A stretch of DNA of 53,433 bases from Candidatus Alistipes faecigallinarum (GTDB lineage Bacteria; Bacteroidota; Bacteroidia; Bacteroidales; Rikenellaceae): NCBI GenBank assembly GCA_019115605.1, contig DXDG01000007.1, positions 1 to 53,433 of the forward strand. Direction: 5' to 3'. Shown in pieces: positions 45,372-53,433 of the stretch. The notes under the pieces are model-generated. The model was not told the DNA's origin. It was given only the letters and a program-made list of their open reading frames with translations, and searched no databases. The position numbers and the translations under genes were made by a program. How positions within the stretch are numbered: position 1 is the first letter of the stretch; every line of letters starts with the position of its first letter.

Positions 45372-46676
45372 ATGAAACTTATCTCTACCAAGAACCTCAT
45401 CGGCTCGTTGTGCGGTGCGGCCATGCTCACCGCCGCCATGACCTCCTGTGCCCCGAAACAGAACACGCTGACGGAGGAGGAGATCGCCGACGGCTGGGAA
45501 CTTCTCTTCGACGGCAAGAGCCTCGATCAGTGGAAAGACTTCAACGGAGACTCGCTCACGCAGCCCTGGCATGTCGTGGACGGCTGCATCCAGGCAAACG
45601 GCGACGGCAGCGACCTGTCGGGATACATCGTTACCAAGAAACAGTACGAAAACTTCATCCTCGACTGGGAATGGAAACTCTCGCACGGTGGCAACAGCGG
45701 CATGCTCTACCACGTCGTGGAGGATCCCTATTTCAAGGTTCCCTATGTAACCGGCCCCGAATACCAGCTCATCGACGAGGAGGGCTGGGAAGAGGACAAC
45801 GCTCCGACGAAACTCGAGGAGTGGCAGCGTCTGGGCGTCGATTACGCCATGCACCTGCCCGACAAGGCCGCCATGCAGGTCAATCCGCAGGGTGAGTGGA
45901 ACTCCTCGCGCATCGTCTTCGACAACGGACACGTCGAGCACTGGCTCAACGGCAAGAAGATCCTCGAATTCGAGGCCTGGACCGACGACTGGTTCGCCCG
46001 CAAGCACAGCGGCAAGTGGGAGACCGCTCCCGAGTACGGTCTGGCACGCAAGGGCGTGATCTGCCTCCAGGACCACGGATATCCCGCCTCGTTCCGCAAT
46101 ATCAAGATCAAGGAGCTGCCCCGCAAGGCCGGCAAGGAGGTTACGCTCTTCAACGGCAAGGACCTCACCGGCTGGGAGGCTTACGGAACGGAGAAGTGGT
46201 ACGTGGACAAGGAGGGTCTGCTCGTTTGCGAAAGCGGTCCCGACAAGCAGTACGGATACCTCGCCACGCGCGAATACTACAACGACTTTGACCTGACGGT
46301 GGAGTTCAAGCAGCTGGCAAACGGCAACTCGGGCGTCTTCTTCCGCTCGTTCGTCGAGCCGCCCGTGAAGGTACACGGATGGCAGTGCGAGGTGGCTCCC
46401 AAGAACTGCGACACGGCCGGCATCTATGAGTCCTACGGCCGCGGCTGGCTCGTGCAGATCCCCGAGGAGAAGGAGTCGATCCTCAAGGAGGGCGACTGGA
46501 ACACGCTGCGCCTGCGCGTTGAGGGCGACCACGTTCAGACGTGGCTCAACGGCGAAGCGATGGTCGATATCCACGACGCCAAGATCGGTGCCGCACAGGG
46601 CCGCATCGCCCTGCAGATCCATGACGGTGGCGGCATCAAGGTGCAGTGGCGCAACCTCAAACTTACCGAACTCTAA
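45372..46676 (+). CDS. Lipoprotein with two DUF1080 (3-keto-disaccharide hydrolase) domains
   Basis: A 434-residue lipoprotein (signal ending LTAAMTSC). Two DUF1080 concanavalin-like domains lie in tandem: about 39-245 (GWELLFDGKSLDQWKDF, WEWKLSHGGNSGMLYHVVE, HVEHWLNGKKILEFE) and about 255-434 (EVTLFNGKDLTGWEAYG, VEFKQLANGNSGVFFRSF, VQTWLNGEAMVDIHDA). The family (PF06439) includes enzymes that hydrolyse or eliminate 3-keto-glycosides, made by a partner dehydrogenase. The exported Gfo/Idh protein encoded 36 bp downstream is the natural partner. Substrate unknown. An ATG at 45345 is also in frame but would put basic residues before the signal. Confidence 0.88.
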   Translation: MKLISTKNLIGSLCGAAMLTAAMTSCAPKQNTLTEEEIADGWELLFDGKSLDQWKDFNGDSLTQPWHVVDGCIQANGDGSDLSGYIVTKKQYENFILDWEWKLSHGGNSGMLYHVVEDPYFKVPYVTGPEYQLIDEEGWEEDNAPTKLEEWQRLGVDYAMHLPDKAAMQVNPQGEWNSSRIVFDNGHVEHWLNGKKILEFEAWTDDWFARKHSGKWETAPEYGLARKGVICLQDHGYPASFRNIKIKELPRKAGKEVTLFNGKDLTGWEAYGTEKWYVDKEGLLVCESGPDKQYGYLATREYYNDFDLTVEFKQLANGNSGVFFRSFVEPPVKVHGWQCEVAPKNCDTAGIYESYGRGWLVQIPEEKESILKEGDWNTLRLRVEGDHVQTWLNGEAMVDIHDAKIGAAQGRIALQIHDGGGIKVQWRNLKLTEL

Positions 46677-46712
46677 CGGATCATCCATAAACCCACATAA
46701 AGCAAATCACAC

Positions 46713-47996
46713 ATGGGAATCAATAGAAGAAACTTTCTCAAGACGGCCGGAGGCCTGGCACTGCTGACGATCGTGCCGAGCCGCGTCCTGGGAGGCCCGA
46801 AGCATGTCGCACCGAGCGACCAGCTGACGAAGGGCATCATCGGCGTCGGCGGCATCGGCCGCACGAGCTACCACTTCACCAGCGACGAGCGCTGCCGTCT
46901 GGTGGCCATCTGCGACGTGGACAAGGACCACCTGGCAAGCGCCCTGGAACTGGGCAAGCAGAAGTTCGGCCAGACGCTCAAGACCTATCACTTCTACCGC
47001 GACCTGATCAACGACCCGAACGTCGATATCGTACATATCGCCACCCCGCCCCACTGGCACGGCATCATGGCCGTCGAGGCCGCACGCGCCGGGAAGGACA
47101 TCTGGTGCGAAAAGCCCATGACCCGCACGATCGGCGAGGGCAAGCGCGTCATGGAGGCCGTCAAGCAGAACGGACGCATCTTCCGCCTGAACACCTGGTT
47201 CCGCTTCACCGACACCTTCTACGGTCTGGGCACGACGGTCGAGCCGCTGAAGAAACTCGTCGACAGCGGCATGCTCGGATGGCCCCTGAAGGTTACCATC
47301 TCGGGCGCCACGGGTTTCACCTGGAAGTTCTTCTGGGTGGGCAAGGAGAACCTCACCCCGCAGCCCGTGCCCGCCGCACTGGACTACGACCTCTGGCTCG
47401 GTCCGGCACCCTACAAGCCCTACAACGTACACCGCACGCACCAGACCTTCCGCGGATACTGGGATTACGACGGCGGCGGTCTGGGCGACATGGGCCAGCA
47501 CTACATGGATCCCGTGCAGTACCTGCTCGGCAAGGACAATACCTCGCCCGTAAAGGTCGAGGTAGACGCCCCGCAGCAGCATCCCGACGCCATCGGCATC
47601 TGGCGCAAGATCGTCTACACCTATGAGGACGGCTGCCAGATCGTCCTCGAGGGCGAGGGTTATGAAACCCTGGGCAAGGTTCCCTATATCGAGGGCCCGA
47701 AGGGCAAGGTGTACAAGGGATTCGAATGCACGATTCCCGATGTCATGAACAAGCTCGCCGAGCTGCCCGATCCCGAACCGCAGAACACCGACTTCATCCA
47801 GTGCGTCCGCAACCGCGAACGTTTCGCCCTGGACGAGGTCAAGGGATACCACAGCGCCACGCTCGTGAACATGGCCCTCTGCGCCCTGCGTCTGAACCGT
47901 ACGCTGCAGTTCGATCCCGAGAAACAGCTCTTCGTCAATGACGACGCTGCCAACCGACTGATCGACCAGCCGATGCGCGCCCCGTGGAAAATCTGA
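46713..47996 (+). CDS. Exported Gfo/Idh/MocA-family oxidoreductase
   Basis: A 427-residue NAD(P)-dependent sugar dehydrogenase-type protein with a Tat-like signal (INRRNFLKTAGGLALLTIVPSRVLG), so it is probably folded with cofactor before export to the periplasm. The Rossmann motif is GIIGVGGIGRTSYHF; the family EKP motif is present (CEKPMTRTIGEGKRVMEAVKQNG), with the C-terminal substrate domain (GHGDMGQ-like GGGLGDMGQHYMDPVQYLLG). With flanking DUF1080 proteins it fits periplasmic oxidation of a glycoside at C3 followed by cleavage. In such exported members the cofactor may stay bound and be reoxidised by another partner, which is not known here. Confidence 0.9.
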   Translation: MGINRRNFLKTAGGLALLTIVPSRVLGGPKHVAPSDQLTKGIIGVGGIGRTSYHFTSDERCRLVAICDVDKDHLASALELGKQKFGQTLKTYHFYRDLINDPNVDIVHIATPPHWHGIMAVEAARAGKDIWCEKPMTRTIGEGKRVMEAVKQNGRIFRLNTWFRFTDTFYGLGTTVEPLKKLVDSGMLGWPLKVTISGATGFTWKFFWVGKENLTPQPVPAALDYDLWLGPAPYKPYNVHRTHQTFRGYWDYDGGGLGDMGQHYMDPVQYLLGKDNTSPVKVEVDAPQQHPDAIGIWRKIVYTYEDGCQIVLEGEGYETLGKVPYIEGPKGKVYKGFECTIPDVMNKLAELPDPEPQNTDFIQCVRNRERFALDEVKGYHSATLVNMALCALRLNRTLQFDPEKQLFVNDDAANRLIDQPMRAPWKI

Positions 47997-48022
47997 TCCG
48001 TAACGTTCAAAACATGCACATC

Positions 48023-50794
48023 ATGAAGAAACTGCTCATCATATTGCTGGCCTGCTGCCTCGTGCCCTTCGCAACCCAGGCGCAGGATGCCCGGCAGCGG
48101 ACCGCCACGACCATCATCGCCGATGCGCTGGCGCAGCTCCCGGCCGAAACCCCCGATGTCTACAATACGCTCATGCAGGAGCTCGCCTCGACGGGCGCTT
48201 CGGGCATCAGCGAACTGGCCGGCATGCTCGTTCCTGCCGCCCAGGGAGCGAACTCGCACATCGAATACGCCCTGAGCGGCGTGGCCCACTTCGTTACGGG
48301 CGAAGGCCACGAAGCGGAGCGTGCGGAGGTCCGCAAGGGGCTGGCCGCAGGTATTGCCGCCTGCACGGACAAGCCCAACCAGGCCTTCCTGCTCTCGCTG
48401 CTGCAGATCTGCTCGACGGCCGAGGATGCGGAGGTGTTCGTAAAATACGCCAACGATGAATATCTGGCCGACGCCGCCATCCGCGGGCTCATCTCGACCC
48501 CCGCATCGGAGGGAACGATTCTTCAGCTGATGCAGGAGACCGAAAAGCCGACGGCCCTCTTGGCATACGCCGCCTCGAAGCGGCCGAGCGAAGGCGCCGA
48601 GGATATCCTCCTCTCCTGGCTCACCGACTACCAGACCGACAACACGACCAAGGAGGCGATCTACAACGCCCTGGCTGCCTGCGGCGGCAAAGCGTCGCTC
48701 AAGGCTCTGGCCGATGCGGCGGCTGCCTCGGACTACGATTTTGCACCGAGCGACGCCACGAGCGCCTATATTCATCTGATAAACCGCATGGCCGAGCAGG
48801 GCGACGTGAAGGGTGCGCTTGCCGCAGCCAGATCGCTGGCCAAGGCAACGGCCCGCACGAACGTTCGCGCCGCCGCCCTGGAGGTGATGCTCAAGTATGA
48901 CGCCAAGAAGCGCACGCAGAATCTGCTCGCAGCGCTCAACGATTCGGACCGCCCGTATCGCGGTGCGGCGCTCGACTATGCGAACGACTTCGCCGACGAG
49001 GCGCTCTACGCCGCCGTGGTCAAGAAGATGCCGTCGCTGGATGAAGAGGCCCGCACGGATATCGTAAACTGGCTGGGAGCTCACCACGCAGCTTCGCAGA
49101 TCGACGTGGTCGTTGCCATGATCGGCTCGAACAACGGGGAGCTGGCCGCAGCAGCCATCCGGGCTGCCGGAAAGATCGGCGGCCAGACCGCCCTCGATGC
49201 GCTGATTGCCCAGCTGGGCGGTCCGCATGCGGAGGAGGCAAGCCAGGCCCTGCGCGCCTTCAACGGCGACGCCACCGAGGGACTTCTCGCCGCACTCGAC
49301 GGCACGCCCGCAACCCAGGAGCAGGCGCTCAAGCTCGTCGGCCTGCGCCGCATCACCAAGGCTTCGGACAAGGTCTTCGACCTGCTCGCTTCGAACGACA
49401 CGGCCGTGCACGACGCGGCGGTCGATGCTCTGGCCGGCGTCAGCACGATGGCCGACTTCGAGCGGCTCTGCACCCTGCTGGACAAGGCCAGCGGCACGGA
49501 GGTGGCCAAATACCAGGCTGCCCTGACCAACGCCCTCTCGACGCAGGAGCCCGACGTACAGTACGCAAAGGTATCGGAGCGCATGAAGAGCGCCCCGGAG
49601 CAGACACGCTACTACACGCTGCTCGCCCAGTCCGGCAGCCGCGAGGCGATCGACGCCCTGCTGGCCGCAGAGAACCGGGAGGCCGCCTTCGATGCCCTGC
49701 TCAAGGTCGACAATTCCGAGATGATCGACGTGCTCTACGAGCTGGCGACGACCAACCCCGCATGGACCGACAACGCACTCTCGTGCTACACGGATTTCGT
49801 CGCTTCGCATGCCGCACCCGAGCAGCGGCCCGCCCTCTATGAGAAGGGGCTCCAGGCCAACCCGTCGGCTGCCGTGCAGAACAAACTGCTGCGCGCGCTG
49901 GCCAACACCTACTCCTTCCCCTCGATTGCAACCGCAGCCGCCTATCTGGACAACCCCGAAACGGCCGAGGCCGCCGCATTTGCCGTAAAGACCATTGCGG
50001 CCAAGCATCCCGGAAAGGGCGGTGACGAGGTCGTAAAAACCCTCGAGAAGGCCCGCGACGTCTACGCCGCTCTGGCCAAGACGGATGCCGACGCCGGCTA
50101 CGCCGTGGATGAGATCAAGGGGCTGCTGACCAAGTATGCCGAGGCTCCCCGCTTCGAGCTCTCGCCCGAAGAAGCAGCCGAAGGTTTCGAGGTGCTCTTC
50201 GACGGACACTCGCTGGAAAAATGGACCGGGAACAAGATTAACTATGTTCCTCTCAACGGCACGATCGACGTAACGGCCCAATACGGAGGCAGCGGAAACC
50301 TTTATACGAAAAAGGAGTACAGCGATTTCATCCTCCGCTTCGAGTTCTCGTTTATCCGTCCGGGCGTAAACAACGGTATCGGAATCCGTACCCCGATGGG
50401 TGTGGATGCAGCGTTCGACGGCATGGAGATTCAGGTGCTCGATCACGATGATCCGATCTACAAGAACATCAATGTTTACCAGCAACATGGATCCGTATAC
50501 GGAGTCATCGCCGCCAAACGCGTGAAGTTCGGTGAACTGGGAACCTGGAATGTCGAGGAAATCCGCGCTGTCGGCGACCATATTACCGTAACGGTAAACG
50601 GCGAGGTGATTCTCGACGGAAACATTCGCGAAGCCTGCAAGGGACACAATGTGGCTCCCGACGGATCGACGAAGAATCCTTATACGGTCGACGGCCGCAA
50701 CCACCCGGGTCTGTTCAATAAAAAGGGACATATCGGTTTACTGGGCCACGGAGCCGGCATTCAGTTCCGCAACATCCGTATCAAGGAGCTTTAA
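48023..50794 (+). CDS. HEAT-repeat protein with C-terminal DUF1080 domain
   Basis: A 923-residue exported protein with a signal peptide (LLIILLACCLVPFATQA). Residues about 30-700 are all-helical and Ala/Leu-rich, with repeated HEAT-like units (LPAETPDVYNTLMQELASTG, AASQIDVVVAMIGSNNGELAAAAIRAAGKIGG, ALDALIAQLGGPHAEEASQALRAF). From about residue 720 comes a DUF1080 domain (GFEVLFDGHSLEKWTGNKIN, RFEFSFIRPGVNNGIGIRTP, HGAGIQFRNIRIKEL). The repeats may form a scaffold that docks partners or a glycan. ATGs at 48014 and 48023 are both possible; 48023 is chosen for the signal. It starts 26 bp after the oxidoreductase stop and ends at a terminator, closing the operon. Confidence 0.85.
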   Translation: MKKLLIILLACCLVPFATQAQDARQRTATTIIADALAQLPAETPDVYNTLMQELASTGASGISELAGMLVPAAQGANSHIEYALSGVAHFVTGEGHEAERAEVRKGLAAGIAACTDKPNQAFLLSLLQICSTAEDAEVFVKYANDEYLADAAIRGLISTPASEGTILQLMQETEKPTALLAYAASKRPSEGAEDILLSWLTDYQTDNTTKEAIYNALAACGGKASLKALADAAAASDYDFAPSDATSAYIHLINRMAEQGDVKGALAAARSLAKATARTNVRAAALEVMLKYDAKKRTQNLLAALNDSDRPYRGAALDYANDFADEALYAAVVKKMPSLDEEARTDIVNWLGAHHAASQIDVVVAMIGSNNGELAAAAIRAAGKIGGQTALDALIAQLGGPHAEEASQALRAFNGDATEGLLAALDGTPATQEQALKLVGLRRITKASDKVFDLLASNDTAVHDAAVDALAGVSTMADFERLCTLLDKASGTEVAKYQAALTNALSTQEPDVQYAKVSERMKSAPEQTRYYTLLAQSGSREAIDALLAAENREAAFDALLKVDNSEMIDVLYELATTNPAWTDNALSCYTDFVASHAAPEQRPALYEKGLQANPSAAVQNKLLRALANTYSFPSIATAAAYLDNPETAEAAAFAVKTIAAKHPGKGGDEVVKTLEKARDVYAALAKTDADAGYAVDEIKGLLTKYAEAPRFELSPEEAAEGFEVLFDGHSLEKWTGNKINYVPLNGTIDVTAQYGGSGNLYTKKEYSDFILRFEFSFIRPGVNNGIGIRTPMGVDAAFDGMEIQVLDHDDPIYKNINVYQQHGSVYGVIAAKRVKFGELGTWNVEEIRAVGDHITVTVNGEVILDGNIREACKGHNVAPDGSTKNPYTVDGRNHPGLFNKKGHIGLLGHGAGIQFRNIRIKEL

Positions 50795-50822
50795 TCTTCC
50801 CTGATGCGACGAAAGATCAAAA

Positions 50823-50846
50823 GCCCGCTCTCCGGAGCGGGTTTTT
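50823..50846 (+). terminator. Terminator of the DUF1080 operon
   Basis: CCCGCTC (50823-50829) and GAGCGGG (50834-50840) pair around a 4-base loop and are followed by TTTTT. Confidence 0.9.
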
Positions 50847-50881
50847 GTATATTGCCGAGAAAAGGTTTCGAAATAAAATCG

Positions 50882-50889
50882 TATATTTG
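50882..50889 (+). promoter_or_regulatory. Candidate -7 box of the second Gfo/Idh gene
   Basis: TATATTTG is an exact TAnnTTTG match about 70 bp before the start codon and downstream of the terminator, indicating separate transcription. The -33 element is not clear. Confidence 0.55.
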
Positions 50890-50959
50890 TGTGCGAAAAA
50901 CGGATTTGGCGGAATGACTCCGCACAGTCCTTTTTGACAACCAGCGCAAACAACAAACA

Positions 50960-52231
50960 ATGACTACTTCCGCATCCTCAGGTGCGGGACCTGTTACGAT
51001 CATAGCCATCGGAGCAGGGAACCGCACCAACAAGTATCTGGAATATGCCGTCAGGCATCCCGAACGGCTCAAACTCGTCGGAGTCGTAGAGTTGAATCCG
51101 ATCCGCCGCAAGGCCGTTGCCGAAAAATTCGGGCTCGACGCATCGCAATGCTTCGAGAATTACGACCTCTTTTTCCAAAAGCCGGTTCCGGCGGATGCCG
51201 TACTGATCGCCACGCCCGAGAACATGCACTACGATCCCTGCATGAAGGCTATCGAGGCGGGATACAACATTCTGCTCGAGAAACCGATCGCACAAACCCT
51301 GCCGGAATGTTGCCAGATTGCCGAAGCTGCCCGGCGCAAGGGAGTTATCGTCGGCGTATGCCATGTGCTGCGCTACCATCCCTATTTCATCAAGATCAAG
51401 GAGATCGTCGATTCGGGCGAACTGGGCGAGATCATCTCCATCAGCCACATCGCTTCCGTAGGCCTCGACCGCACGACGCACGGATTTGTCCGCGGCATGT
51501 GGCGCAAGGAGGAAGTTACCAATCCGATGCTCATCTCGAAATGCTGCCACGATATCGACTTTCTGCTGTGGCTGACCAAAGCCCGCTGCCGCAAGCTCTC
51601 CTCGTTCGGATCGTTGCGCTGGTACCGTCCCGAGAACGCACCCGAAGGGAGCACCGAACGCTGTATCGACTGCCCGCTCGAACGTGAATGCCCCTATTCG
51701 GCCGTAGATCTCTACTACAACCGGCGCGACTGGATCTCGAATTTCGACGTACCGAAAGGTTCGACACTCGACGAGGTGCTCATGCGGGAACTTCGCACGG
51801 GAGATTACGGTCGCTGCGTCTTTCACTGCGACAACGACGTCGTGGACCATCAGATCGTCTCGATGGAGATGGACAACGAAGTAACGATCTCCTTCTCGAT
51901 GGACACCTTTACGCTGGGAGACCAGCGCGAAACGCACATCCGGCTGACAAAGGGGGAGATCGACGGAGACGAACGCACGCTGCGCGTCTGCAAGTTCCGC
52001 GGGGCCGAAGAGAAGATCTATGACTTCTCGAATATTCTCGGAACCCCGTTCCACGCCGGTGCGGATCTCAACCTGATCGAGGATTTCGTCGACACGCTGA
52101 GTCGCCGGGAGCACCGGTTCCGGACCTCGATCGAGCACTCCGTCGAGAGCCACCGCATCTGTTACGAAGCGGAACGAAGCCGTCTGACGGGCGAAACCAT
52201 CACGCTGGAGGAACGGCCCGCACTAGAGTAG
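50960..52231 (+). CDS. Cytosolic Gfo/Idh/MocA-family oxidoreductase with Cys cluster
   Basis: A 423-residue NAD(P)-dependent dehydrogenase-type protein without a signal peptide, unlike the exported relative upstream. Rossmann region: TIIAIGAGNRTNKYLEYA. Sugar-dehydrogenase features: LLEKPIAQTLPECCQIAEAARRKGVIVGVCHVLRYHPYF and the HDIDFLLWL motif. Between the two halves is a CIDCPLERECPY segment (C235, C238, C244), a possible metal-binding site or a structural loop. It has its own promoter-like box and a terminator on each side, so it is a single-gene unit. Probable role: oxidation or reduction of a sugar or inositol released by the cluster to its left; substrate not readable. Confidence 0.88.
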   Translation: MTTSASSGAGPVTIIAIGAGNRTNKYLEYAVRHPERLKLVGVVELNPIRRKAVAEKFGLDASQCFENYDLFFQKPVPADAVLIATPENMHYDPCMKAIEAGYNILLEKPIAQTLPECCQIAEAARRKGVIVGVCHVLRYHPYFIKIKEIVDSGELGEIISISHIASVGLDRTTHGFVRGMWRKEEVTNPMLISKCCHDIDFLLWLTKARCRKLSSFGSLRWYRPENAPEGSTERCIDCPLERECPYSAVDLYYNRRDWISNFDVPKGSTLDEVLMRELRTGDYGRCVFHCDNDVVDHQIVSMEMDNEVTISFSMDTFTLGDQRETHIRLTKGEIDGDERTLRVCKFRGAEEKIYDFSNILGTPFHAGADLNLIEDFVDTLSRREHRFRTSIEHSVESHRICYEAERSRLTGETITLEERPALE

Positions 52232-52256
52232 ATTCTCGAAAAACCGGACGAAACTG

Positions 52257-52286
52257 AAAGACACGGCCTCATAGCCGTGTCTTTTT
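52257..52286 (+). terminator. Terminator of the second Gfo/Idh gene
   Basis: AAAGACACGGC (52257-52267) and its complement GCCGTGTCTTT (52274-52284) form an 11-bp stem with a 6-base loop and T-run. A-rich on the other side as well, so it may serve the convergent gene. Confidence 0.9.
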
Positions 52287-52312
52287 CATAAATACTTTGC
52301 GGCCAGCACGGT

Positions 52313-53224
52313 CTAAATGTCATTACAACACTCCACCAACTCCATTCGAAGCAGAGGAAAGGGATTTCCCTGGCCGTCTGTTTCCGAACGCTCGAATACG
52401 CGGAATCCAAGCCGGCGGTAAAAGTCCGCGGCCTGTGGATTCTGGACGTTTACATCCACATAGCGGCATCCATACTCCCGGACAGCCACTTCGGCCAATA
52501 CCCGCCCGAAGCCACAACCGAAATAATCGGGCGACACGAAGAGCATTTCGATCTTCCGGTTCTCCATGCCGATAAATCCGACGAGGCGACCTCCATGACG
52601 GGCGACAACAAGGGATTCAACCGAACGGAGTGCCTGGTGCACAAAGGGGATCAAACGTTCGATATCCGCCTCGGCAAGGAAATGGTGGCTGGCCCGCACG
52701 GATTCATTCCATAATTGGAAAAGTTCCGTTATGCACTCATCCGTCCGCTCAACCTCGCGGACAACGGTTGGGCGTGCGATTCTTTTGCGGAAGTAGAGCA
52801 TATCGCTCAAAATACGCCCCTCTTCCACTATCGGATGGTCGTAATGAAGCGTGAAAAAATCCGGTACCGAATGCGTATAGACAAAACCGCATTCTTTATA
52901 AAAAGAGACGGTCTGCTGACTGTCTCCGGTACCTACCGTCATAAAAACGAAATTATCACCGTAATGCCGGCACAGGTATTCGATCATCATACGACCATAG
53001 CCTCTTCGCTGAAATGCCGGCGACACGGCAATATTCTTGAGTTCGCAGACGCCACCTCCTTCATCGGTTACCACCGCAATACATACAGGCGCTCCGTCAT
53101 CGGTCTGCAGGACAAACACCTCGCCCCGCTCCAGATAACGGTCGATCATGGATTCCTGCTCGTCCGCAAGCAGCAGCAAGTCAAGATAGCGCTTTTTATT
53201 TCCCGTAATCTGCTCGAATTTCAT
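52313..53224 (-). CDS. Double-domain GNAT N-acetyltransferase
   Basis: A 303-residue cytosolic protein with two GNAT acetyltransferase domains in one chain. The first half (about 1-145) has the acetyl-CoA loop QRRGYG in AVSPAFQRRGYGRMMIEYL, and the substrate-side FYKECGFVYTHSVPDFF. The second half (about 150-303) has FVSPDYFGCGFGRVLAEVAV and AADFYRRLGFRVFERSETDGQGNPFPLLRMEL. Both keep the central glycine-rich turn, so both may bind acetyl-CoA. A small molecule or amine acceptor is likely but not identified. It lies between a terminator and the rRNA terminator and appears to be transcribed alone. Confidence 0.9.
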   Translation of the reverse strand: MKFEQITGNKKRYLDLLLLADEQESMIDRYLERGEVFVLQTDDGAPVCIAVVTDEGGGVCELKNIAVSPAFQRRGYGRMMIEYLCRHYGDNFVFMTVGTGDSQQTVSFYKECGFVYTHSVPDFFTLHYDHPIVEEGRILSDMLYFRKRIARPTVVREVERTDECITELFQLWNESVRASHHFLAEADIERLIPFVHQALRSVESLVVARHGGRLVGFIGMENRKIEMLFVSPDYFGCGFGRVLAEVAVREYGCRYVDVNVQNPQAADFYRRLGFRVFERSETDGQGNPFPLLRMELVECCNDI

Positions 53225-53282
53225 AGATCATGAAGTTGCATTGACCGCATAACGGTAAAAGTAAGCAATTTACCATAGATAC

Positions 53283-53314
53283 AAAAAAAGGTCAGACCAT
53301 AAAGATCTGACCTT
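53283..53314 (-). terminator. rRNA operon terminator
   Basis: On the minus strand AAGGTCAGA (53314-53306) and TCTGACCTT (53296-53288) form a 9-bp stem with a 9-base loop followed by TTTTT, just after the 5S gene. Confidence 0.9.
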
Positions 53315-53319
53315 GAAGA

Positions 53320-53428
<109 letters not shown>

Positions 53429-53433
53429 AAAGA

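Noticed and set aside
47684..50731. Very long minus-strand reading frame (over 1000 codons) opposite the HEAT-DUF1080 gene
   Set aside because: The plus strand encodes a protein with signal peptide, repeats and a known domain. The antisense frame stays open because of G/C-rich third positions and has no recognisable domain.

Overview
The window reads as chromosomal DNA of a gut-type Bacteroidetes, most likely a GC-rich Bacteroidales close to Alistipes (the genus is an inference). Supporting signs are a SusC/SusD pair run by an ECF sigma/FecR pair, several promoters matching the Bacteroidetes TTTG-N18-20-TAnnTTTG pattern, an LpxC-FabZ fusion, few Shine-Dalgarno sequences, and a strong GC bias that creates long spurious antisense reading frames.

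Left third (1-20.0 kb): an IS4-type transposase lies at the edge. It is followed by an all-plus-strand polysaccharide-utilisation-type locus of lower GC than the rest: ECF sigma factor, FecR anti-sigma, an 1111-aa SusC/RagA receptor with an N-terminal STN signalling domain, a SusD lipoprotein, two tandem endonuclease/exonuclease/phosphatase-fold lipoproteins, a duplicated FISUMP-domain lipoprotein, a secreted FAD-dependent oxidoreductase, and a GH106-like alpha-L-rhamnosidase broken by one frameshift. A glycerophosphodiester phosphodiesterase lipoprotein and a GlpT-like antiporter, overlapping by 8 bp, follow directly. Together they suggest uptake and breakdown of a rhamnose-containing glycan bearing phosphodiester or glycerol-phosphate groups. 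This is a hypothesis.

Middle (20-35.3 kb): a decayed parDE remnant; an AraC regulator divergent from a three-gene RND efflux operon; pncB for NAD salvage; a convergent four-domain sulfur-trafficking protein (CoA-disulfide reductase, rhodanese, TusA, DsrE); a umuDC translesion polymerase pair; and an NhaP2-like K+/H+ antiporter.

Core housekeeping (35.6-45.2 kb): a TonB protein divergent from lpxC/fabZ-lpxA (lipid A), then rimP-nusA-infB behind a good promoter and a leader hairpin, then an acetyl-CoA hydrolase/transferase-family gene.

Right end (45.2-53.4 kb): a cluster with two DUF1080 (3-keto-glycoside hydrolase/lyase-like) lipoprotein or exported proteins, one fused to a long HEAT-type repeat region, and two Gfo/Idh/MocA dehydrogenases, one exported. 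It resembles a periplasmic 3-keto-sugar pathway. A double-GNAT acetyltransferase and a minus-strand 5S rRNA with its terminator close the window. No CRISPR array, tRNA or phage was seen.
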